Source: Leucocoprinus leucothites (lineage: Eukaryota; Basidiomycota; Agaricomycetes; Agaricales; Agaricaceae). From it: a stretch of DNA of 64,000 nucleotides. The stretch's first letter is position 1, and every line of letters starts with the position of its first letter. The position numbers and the translations under genes are program-made. Shown piece by piece: positions 55,601 through 64,000 of this stretch. The notes beneath the pieces are model-generated. The model made no database searches. It was not told the DNA's origin and worked only from the letters and a program-made list of their open reading frames with translations. The DNA lies in assembly GCA_013368445.1 (NCBI GenBank), contig JAACJO010000005.1, forward strand, positions 186,001 through 250,000, given 5' to 3'.

Positions 55601-58600
55601 AGTGCGAGGAATCGAGCCCTCATTCAGACCGCATCGAAATTGAAGTATGATTAGGGCCATTGATGGGTCATGCGCGGCAGAGATCGCTGGGATTTTCGGG
55701 CACCTCGGTGGCTCAACGCTGCCAAAGGCGATTGTTGAAAGTATTGCAATCTCCAATATGGAGGAAATCATCATTCCAAATATGACCGATCAGGCCATCA
55801 GGACTTGTACTGATGTATCTTACTCTCAGGTTGTGGTGCAGTACAAAACAATGGGACTGAAGAAGGCTTATTGTTCTTTCAAAACTGGGCCGGGTAAATC
55901 ACAGGAAACTTAGACTATCACTTCGAAACTCGTACTCATCGTACTTCCATCATAATACGCGCATTGCACGACATATATACCCGAGTGTCCGGTATATGCG
56001 CATCTGCAGTACACCACGGGTTTCATTTCACAGCCACCGTCTTGAGAATTGCGCTTCCTACGGAAGGTAGACCCGCGTGCCTGACTGACTGAGTGCGGGG
56101 TCGCTTTATATAGCTTACGGAGGCCTATTGGCTTAATCACTGACAATCACTTGTCCGTCAAACGCTGTCTGTTCTACTTCCACCCATGGCCAAGTATCAG
56201 ACGTCCATGGGCTGTTTGGTAGTAAATGTATGTGGGAAATGCGCCACAAGTAATTTTAAAGATAAGGTGGACAACGAGGGGAAATGTGGGCTATTTGGAT
56301 GCTATGGCCCGTGATTGAGAGAAGTATACCGCTGTTTACGAGTCACTAGATCCAGTGCACAGTCCCGTCGGATCTAGTGGCCATCATGGGTATACCATGT
56401 CATCCGAGATAATACTAGGTCTTCTAGCCGGCCGATCAATTTCCCATGTTCAGCTGAAGGTATTCTTATCGAGAATTTTGTCATTGAACGTGCGGAGAAC
56501 AAAATAAACGTAGTAGGTGCATTGTAATTAGTCTGTCCAAACATCTGGTGACATTACCTTTTTTTCTGAAGTAGTCCAGCTTTCAGAAGGAGGCACAACG
56601 GAGGGAATTGACGAGAGAGAGTGTGGCACGGGGTCATTGGATTAGCAACAGGCACTCCAAGTCATGCCCTGCCTGCTTGTCATTGAACTGCCGGGGTCCA
56701 AACTATTGAATGATAATCAAGAGACACTCGGCGCAGAAGAATTATTCAGCTGAGATCAATGCAGGTTATCAGAGTCAATGCCAGAGGTCTGCATGTTATT
56801 CAGCCAGTCACCCGTGCTGACGTGGTTTGAAAGGTGTGAGCCTGAATGCCCGAGTGAGGACGTCAGCATCTTTTGGTTTTTCCCCGTCTATCCGTTCCGC
56901 TCCGGGCCTCTCATCGATCCGTGTCTCACGAACTGGCCCGTATGTCACACAAACCTGCGTGACCAAGGGACAAAACAGGAAATCATGTATTCCTGACATT
57001 AGTAATCTAACATAAGCATCGCGCATCAACAATGTCCTCAATACCAAAGACGCGAAATACCTTCGGCTTGCGGCTTGGCTTAGGATTTTTGCTATCTATT
57101 GGGCATCCCCTTCTTCTTCTGACACCGTGTGGATTTTCTGGAGCAGGGGCAGCACATGAATTTTCTTAGGGAGCTTAGCCTGCCGAGTACCGCAGTTTTC
57201 CGCAGTCATCCTCAAAGCGACGAGCGGGAATTTGATCTCGACTTCAGGCCTGATAGAGATATGGAGTAGCTGTTGTGGTTTCAAGGCGGTGTAGAATCGG
57301 CTACGTAGCTTGCACCCTCACGACCGTGCCGCGCGCCCACTGTCGAGGTTTCACGGAAAAGGGATTATTGGGCCACGGGCGCCCGGCTGCGAACCACCAG
57401 ACACCTCGGCAATTTAGTGACCTAGATGATGCATTTCATCAAGGTTCTCGGTTGAATCTTCCGATCCGTAGTTATGTTCAAGGGCCTGTTATTCGTGATG
57501 AAGTATATGTTCTAACTAATCTATTAAATCCCACTTCAAAGTGCCGACGGCTCACAGCGTCCTAGTCCATTCATGATCAGTCAAGTATTGTCTACCGTAG
57601 AATAAGTTGTTATTGCCAAGACTTCTCAATGATAATCTGAACATCGGTCCATCTCTAACGATCTTTGGAATAGTTAAATGTCTGCTGCACAACGAAAGTC
57701 AGCAGTTGATTGCCAAGGGCTGAGATGGATGACCTGTCTCGAGAAGAACCCTTTTTTGGATTGCTCGCAGCATGCGTCATGCCTTGACAGGGAACCCAAG
57801 GCAGCAGTGACACAGAAACATATCATTCGGCATGCACTAGTTCGCATCCAATTATAAGCCAGTGACGCTGTCATTCACCTTCCGAATTACAACGCTGATA
57901 GCCTCATGGTACTGGAATAGTGAAAGCCCACGATTTCGACGCCTCTCGGTAGCTTCGGGTTTCCGTCAAGTACTCCTCTTTACTCGAGTTCGTTCTTGAT
58001 ATGAGCCTCCGGCCCCCTATTGTCCAACCATACCTCAAGGTTGATTGGCGTTCTTGATTCCGGATTTAGGTCCTTGAGACGAGAAGTGCTGAATTCTTCC
58101 GGCAACTTGGTCATAGAGCTATTTTTTTCTCTTGACTTTGTCTTGCATCCATGCGATCATACAACAAAAACGACAAGGCAAAGTTGGATAGTCAATTTCA
58201 TCGCATCCAGCTACCACTGTTTCGAACTGAGGCATCGTCAACGAACTACTCTAAAGTCAGAAGTGCACAATACCCACTTATTGAACGTGAAAACAAGATA
58301 ATGGAGCCCATTATAGAAAGTCAAGAATAGCCCAGGCTGTACTATAACCTTGAATTTGACCAATAACCTTACAATTCATCACGGCCAATCAAAACCCGGA
58401 CTCACTAGTACCATCTATATTCGGGACCCGTAATTCCGTCGGCTCGCCCATTTCCTGTCCTTGATTTCATTCATGTATCAATTTGGCTCTCGTGAATCAG
58501 AGATACAAATCCATCCCGTATCGTAGGCTTGGTTCACAAGACGTGTTGTCTTACGGGATGCCGTGACTCAGACGCGTTTCTGTGAACTGATATGAAGGGG

Positions 58601-61600
58601 AAAAGGGCTAGAGTGCGGTAATGACTTCCTCGTCAAAGCTACAACTCATTAACCATCCAGTTGATTCCGATGATCAATTATCGGCACCTACGATCAAATT
58701 CATTGCAGCCGAATGTACACATATCAAACAGGAGTCCAGTAATTTAAACTCAGTTCCTGGATGTAAGATAACAACTCCTCAATGGTAGAAAAGCGCTCGA
58801 ACTGACCAAGTGAAGTGATAAAGGTGAAGGGATTCCTATGGTACGCACCTGCCTTTTTCAGTGGCAAACGGATATCTCGGTTCGATTTTCTAGTCGACGC
58901 CTTGGCCATAATGCTCGCTCCGAGTTTCGAAACAAAGTTCACGTTGCGAAGGCAACAGGGCGCAGGTAAGAGTTTCGAAAGGCACTGGTATTTCGTGCCA
59001 CTCGCAAGCCCACTCAAGCCTTGCATTCATGATTATATACCTTCGACTAACTCCTCGGTAAAACTACATTGAGCAATCGCTGCGACCTCGGTTAATCACA
59101 CATATTAAGTTGACCAAGGCACAACCTCCTGCGGGCTACGTACACACGAGGTGGCGTTTTGTATTTCGCTGCCTATGGGCGCTCGTTCTATCCTTAGGGT
59201 CGGTTATCCGACTGTTCAAAGATTCCCCTGAATTTCTGATTTGGCCTTCTTTTCTTTCACTCTTTCTCCCGTTTTACCCGCAACCAAGACATTTTCTTGG
59301 CTGAATGCGGGCCTGTGTTCGAAATATTGGGGCATAGGGCTTGGTTGCATCCTTTACCATAGTGGTGCGCCACCCCAGTGATTGCTTTGTCTTACTAGTC
59401 TTTTGGTTATTGGCGCCCAAGGAATGACATTGCGATCAACAGGGAGTTTACTAAGTACAGGGAAGAGCACAAAGCTATATTGAGTTTTGGTTGCGTTGGC
59501 GCGCTCAGAAGGTTTCGAAAGTTGGTAGTGGCCAATGAGTAAATTACGATTACTCAGCTGTAGTGTCCGTAACTCTGCCAGGAGTCGGGCACGGGGATGC
59601 AACTCACCGAAGCCCTAGTGGCCATTATATGCAAGGGAATAGCCGGGGCTTAAAGTACGGACTTCTCGGTAGTTTCAAGAGCGAGGCCTAAACGTTGAGT
59701 GTAAGGCATTAAGGGTTCTGGGGTAGATGGGCAGTGAACGTCCGGGCGTTCTCCGGTAGTTCGTCGTCACTGCGAACCGTGACCGCCACCTCTTGATTTC
59801 TTGAAGGGATGGATCCAGAAGACTAGTCATGGTGATCGACGATTTGATAGGAGAAGTCGACTAAGGGTAAGGGTGTATGTAGGTCATGAGAACAGGAGAT
59901 GTCTACATTGAAGGGCATACCATGAGCCACTGACCCACTTTGCGGTTGAGTCAGTGTTGATCGAGGCAACTGCCTCGTGTGTTCATCTCGCTCAGAGTCT
60001 CTTTCCCCACACCCAGGGTTTAGTCAAATCGAAATTAAGCCGTAGGGAAAAAAAAGGTGAATTGCCTGAGGTTGGTTCTCTCAGGGTAAATAGGTTTGGT
60101 TGAAAATCAAACACGACCGTTTTCGTGGGGACTATAGGTGCAACGCTAATCATTATCTACTCATCGGTACCCTAACAAGCGCTCGTGCCTGTCAATCGTA
60201 CCATTAACGTACTACTTAATCCTGAATTCACGAACCATTCCAGCCTTGCGATACGCTTCCGTAAAAGTCACAACGGCAGTGGTTGCGTACAGTGGTGTGC
60301 CGCGGTTGCGGTATATATTGTAACAACCGATCGACGCAGCGCCCGAATGCTAAGGAGTTCTTGGTCATCCACAGTGGGAATGAGGAATCGCCCAGAACTC
60401 TCCACATGTAGAGTTTGAATAGTGACGCAGCTAGTTGAAGTGCTTGGATCATGCCTGCGGCATGGCTGTGTGTAGTTGTGTTATAACTTCGGCATTCTGA
60501 AGCCTTTAAGGTGGTCTGGACTTTGGTTTGGATGCAAGGCAAGTCTGTCACACGCACCCGCAGTGAGTATGCCCAGCGCTAACGAAAAGTATGTATAGCT
60601 CTGAAATTGAAAGTTAGTTGATGTGAGGTGATGTGATACCGCTTCGGACTTCCTTATAAAACACGAAGTGCTCGCGTAAGGATTGATGACAGAATAAAAC
60701 GAGGGATACATTGCGTATTTCTGACGATGACTGGTGGACGTTGGGATCGAGAGAAGGCAGCTGCAGGGTGAAGTGGTCACTTGATGTACCTATAAGCTCT
60801 CTGATGAAATCCCTAGTCCAGCCGGCGAAAAGTGGCCTAATAGTGGAGTTGGCGTGAGGCTGGGTGAATTGTGAACGTGGTGGGGCATGGTTGTTCTTCC
60901 TATAGAGACGATTGCCGACATCAGAACTTGAGTTGAAGATTGGGTAATAGGGTAATATTGGGGTGATCACTGAAGAGATTTGGGGTTTAATAAAGATTAA
61001 TAATTCATCTCATGTGCCTTTGGCCGTGGTCGCTGCTCGCTAAAGAGTCAGACACAAGTACCGGGTACTGAGTACATGCCATATAGGATGAAGTCCGACA
61101 CATCGGCCAAAGCATTTTAAGCTTGGTAAACATCCCCAGATCTGTTTTAATGGCTTTTGGCATTGAAGCTGCGAGGAGAGAAATTAAACTGTACGGTTGC
61201 GAGGGTACGTTTAGTGCTTCTTTTTGGGAATGATCACTGACGTTGAGTGCGTTGAGTACGGTTGAACTGGCTCGGAGATAGGTAATGTGTACACATGTCG
61301 TATGTTGTGGATCTTTCTTGTCGCTGATGTTGAGTGACTGCGGCGGGAATTGCTTTGTCCCCGTGCATGTGCAGGCTTGCAGCAGACAAAGTAGTGCCAC
61401 TGGATCAAATTCTGGCATCCGGTCGCCGTATATATGATTAGACTCCCCTGGGTGGTTCGAGGAATCGGTTTGAAGACGAGGTCACATAACGCTAGGATGA
61501 TGGCGAGCTTTCAGATGTGCAAAGACAATTAAGGCAGTAGATCTGTGGAACGGGTGTAAGAGAAGACGTCCCTGGAACAGAACAACAACAGAAGCCTTTC

Positions 61601-61894
61601 AGGCTGTGAACAGAGTCGCGTTGCCTATGTTACCTTCTGCAGCCTCTCTAGTATGAAGAATAAGGACAAAAAGCCTGATGTACAGCTGATGTTGATAGTA
61701 TCACGAGAACTGTTGCGGTCGTATCGCTGTTGGCATGATTTTTGGTGCGTGGATGAAGGAAAGCACACGAGGCCGTTCTTGATGAGCATTTTTTTGATGA
61801 GGGGGGCTCCACACGAGCGCTTAAACGGTAAAGGGTGGTGATTTTCGCTGCGGACGCGGAGTTTCCTATGCTGTTCTTCGTTCTTGAAGAGCAT
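49700..61894. other. 12-kb gene-poor region
   Basis: As in 39686-48684, open frames are short, motif-free and equally common on both strands. I looked for transposon protein motifs, tRNA boxes and tandem repeats and found nothing to support. The first few hundred bases are cyclin 3' flank. The longest ATG frames (for example 55647-55913 plus) match no family I know. Confidence 0.5.
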
Positions 61895-62528
61895 CTAAGA
61901 AGGAAGCCTCGGAGGACGATAGGGCTTGCGATGCGCAGCAACCTCGAGGAGGGTGAACAGCTTCTGTAGGGAGTACAACCCAACATGAGACATGAGCACA
62001 GAGAAGATGTGATAAATTACCGCGAGGTTCGAAAGTATTTGCATGAAAACCGATTGGTACGTTAAAGTTGGAAAGAAGTCCTCACTGAAACACCCGAAAC
62101 AGAAGATTGTCAATATACTGTTCCTGTCTTTGTTGAGTCTTTCTTTGGCCGTTGGGATGGGCAGTTGATGTGATGAGTCTTTGCTGATCTCGTCCGGCAT
62201 CTTACTGGTGGATATTGACGGAACGTGGGGGGCGCTGATGGAATAATTGACCGGCAAGATACGTGAGAGAAAGATGCAGAATAGCCTTGGGGGCGATATG
62301 ATAAACCAGGTAGATAAAAGATAGTAAAACAGAGGCCAAGAAGATAAGAACGTGATACAGCACAGTGGCGCCACGAACTTGGTCAAAAATGCCATCAAAA
62401 ATAGGCTGCGGGTGAGTTAGTCTGAATCGGAAGAGATGGTAGGAAAGAATTGCTCTGGCAGCAGCGGCGGCGGATATCAAGGGGTAGAGTCGACAAAGGA
62501 TGACCATTGTAGCAGCTTTCACAGCCAT
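61895..62528 (-). CDS. Putative small multi-pass membrane protein
   Basis: ATG 62528 opens a hydrophobic frame (MAVKAATMVILCRLYPL...). Read unspliced, it ends at a TAA after NIHQ (108 aa). A GTAAGATGCC donor sits exactly over that stop. Joining 62528..62206 to 62084..61895 (121-bp intron, TTTCAG acceptor) keeps frame and gives 170 aa. Three or four hydrophobic segments are visible at about 8-30, 55-79, 82-93 and 115-140. A further intron near the 3' end (GTAATT to CTACAG, 57 bp) is possible and would also keep frame. No family is recognised. It is transcribed divergently from PNS1. Both the extent and the reality of the gene are moderately uncertain. Confidence 0.4.
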
Positions 62529-62596
62529 TGTGGATGTAGATGGCTGACAGAGGACGACAAAACATTGACGCTCTCATTACGCGGCGGGTGTGACAG

Positions 62597-62613
62597 TGAC
62601 GTCAAGTGACTCA
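62597..62613. promoter_or_regulatory. CRE and Gcn4-type bZIP sites in a divergent promoter
   Basis: TGACGTCA (62597-62604, a perfect palindromic CRE) is followed three bases later by TGACTCA (62607-62613, Gcn4/AP-1). Both lie in the 156-bp gap between the divergent starts at 62528 and 62685. Confidence 0.55.
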
Positions 62614-62684
62614 GTAACAGAGGCGGGAGAGGACAAGCTGAACGCAAACATATTCCTTCGCTGTAAACCCCAACTACGACGGTC

Positions 62685-64000
62685 ATGGCGACGTCGTTTG
62701 CAGCGTATGCCTCACAGTATCTCAATAGGCATAACCAGGATGAGTCTGCACTCTCCTCGTCCCAGCCTATGTTCTTTTCGTTCACCACAGACAACGAATC
62801 CCGTGCCGGGCACGATACAGATCTCGATGACCTCGACGACCCCCACATAGGAGAGAGTGAGGTCAGCAGAGCCTCTCAGCATCATCGGGATGAGGATGAC
62901 GACCCGTATCTTCGACTAGACGAAGACGAACAAACTGCTGTGAATGGCTTCAATTCGAGGCATAATACACAACGCACCCCCCTCATTCGAGCCAACGATA
63001 CATCATCTGTATCCAGCTCACGCCACGGCGGATGGCTTGCTCATCTGGCATCGTCGCCTTTTGGACAATCACGGTTACGGTCCCCTTCGCAATCCTCAAC
63101 TTCTTCCGACTCCGGGCCGCCGCCAGACATGTTTACTCCAGCAGCCCAGACTCACGTACAGCACCCGCCCCCGCCCCCTTCGACCAGCCGACAACCCGCT
63201 TCGCTCTCCCTAACAGAGTCCCTTCTCCCGAGGGATGGCAGAGCAAGACCTATCGATGTATTCCACCTCCCAGATCCACGGCACACGCCCCGAAGTCGAC
63301 GGAAGTATAACGATTCTATCTGGACAGCTCTGTGGCTAGCGGGTGTATCGATATGCATATTTTTCTCTATCCTTCTCCTTTTCCTCCCTTCCAAACCCGC
63401 CTACCGGAAGTCGCCCCTCCCATACGCCACCTTTTTGCACACTGTCCCTCTGTTAACCATACTGACCGTCCTGAGTGCCTTGGTTGCCTACGCGCATGTC
63501 TTTCTATTGCGTATCTTTGTTAAACCAGTCATGATCGGAACGTCCGTTTTCATTCCTGCAACGCTCTTCATATCTGCTGTGTGGGCATTTGTAGGGAGCT
63601 TCATGTGGGATGCAGAATCACAAGAGCCTCCGACATGGGGCGAAACTGTTGGGTGAGTTTTGGGCTTTGATCATATCATCCTTCAGATCGAGAACGACAT
63701 GAGTGTTGTTTTCATTCCATTTTACCATCCTCGTTCTCCTTATCTTCGTTCACGATGAGCTGCCTTCTGACTACCAATCGCTATCAGGCTCCGTCTATTT
63801 TCACTGATCCCTTTAGCACTATCGATCCTCACGGCGCGACGACTCCTCCATTTGCCCCGTGATATACATGTCACTTCGTCGACTCTCACGCTCACCACCC
63901 ACCTTCTCGTTGCGAATCCCTTTCTTCTGGCCTTGTCTCCAGCAATCCTTCTCATTGCCTTAATTGGGTCGATTCCATTCTTGACTTTGGTTTTCAGACT
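62685..64000 (+). CDS. PNS1: PNS1-type choline transporter-like protein (SLC44), 5' part
   Basis: Exon 1 spans 62685..63652. Exon 2 starts at 63788 and runs off the window, so only the first 394 or so residues are visible. About 205 N-terminal residues are hydrophilic, acidic and Ser/Pro-rich (cytosolic). Membrane helices then follow at about 212-233, 250-274 and 283-306, with further helices after 'WGETVGLRLFSLIPLALSIL' and in 'NPFLLALSPAILLIALIGSIPFLTLVF'. The order and sequence fit the DUF580/CTL family (yeast Pns1, human SLC44), plasma-membrane or organellar proteins related to choline transport, although yeast Pns1 has no proven transport role. The conserved C-terminal half is outside the window. 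It shares a bidirectional promoter with the minus-strand gene ending at 62528. Confidence 0.75.

Noticed and set aside
55647..55913. 88-codon plus-strand frame with fairly protein-like composition
   Set aside because: No recognisable motif, no splice partners, and located in a gene-poor region where such frames are expected by chance.

Overview
The window looks like nuclear DNA of a filamentous basidiomycete, most likely an Agaricomycete. Genes carry many short introns (about 45-120 bp) with GT(R)NGT donors, CTNAC-like branch points and YAG acceptors. The products are fungal: an AP-2 mu subunit, a SIT4-associated SAPS protein, a CYSTM protein, a CE16 esterase, a CE5 cutinase, a Pho85-type cyclin and a PNS1/SLC44 transporter. 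All exon joins given here were worked out by hand from splice signals and reading-frame continuity. There is no transcript or database support.

Layout. 0-2.6 kb holds no intact gene, only a decayed NmrA-like fragment and a pair of CArG palindromes. 2.7-5.2 kb (minus) holds an uncharacterised two-exon protein and a ten-exon secreted GDSL/CE16 esterase. 6.9-13.2 kb (plus) holds two housekeeping genes in tandem, AP-2 mu (apm4) and a 1,258-aa SAPS-domain protein (SAP190/ekc1 type), separated by 80 bp. 11.4-18.3 kb is a tandem segmental duplication. Copy A spans the 3' part of the SAPS gene plus an intact six-exon CYSTM gene. Copy B is a shrunken repeat with a truncated SAPS remnant and a frameshifted CYSTM paralogue. 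Copy A also carries a 180-bp insertion with flanking 7-bp direct repeats.

19.8-34.3 kb holds a small single-pass membrane protein (minus), a FAHD1-like acylpyruvase (plus), and the ILV2 acetolactate synthase gene (minus). ILV2 is flanked by two divergent copies of one uncharacterised four-TM glycoprotein family, at 23.5-25.3 kb (minus) and 32.5-34.3 kb (plus). 35.2-35.9 kb is a cutinase and 38.1-39.7 kb is a coiled-coil/AT-hook protein. 39.7-48.7 kb and 49.7-61.9 kb are long stretches with no recognisable gene, separated only by a PCL-type cyclin at 48.7-49.7 kb. At the right end a small membrane protein (minus) and PNS1 (plus, running off the window) share a 156-bp divergent promoter with CRE-like and Gcn4-like bZIP sites.

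Functionally the window mixes core genes (endocytic adaptor, phosphatase regulator, branched-chain amino-acid synthesis, cell-cycle cyclin) with accessory secreted hydrolases and duplicated membrane or stress proteins. I found no secondary-metabolite cluster, CRISPR array, tRNA or rRNA. The most unusual material is the decaying tandem duplication and the unnamed membrane-protein family around ILV2.
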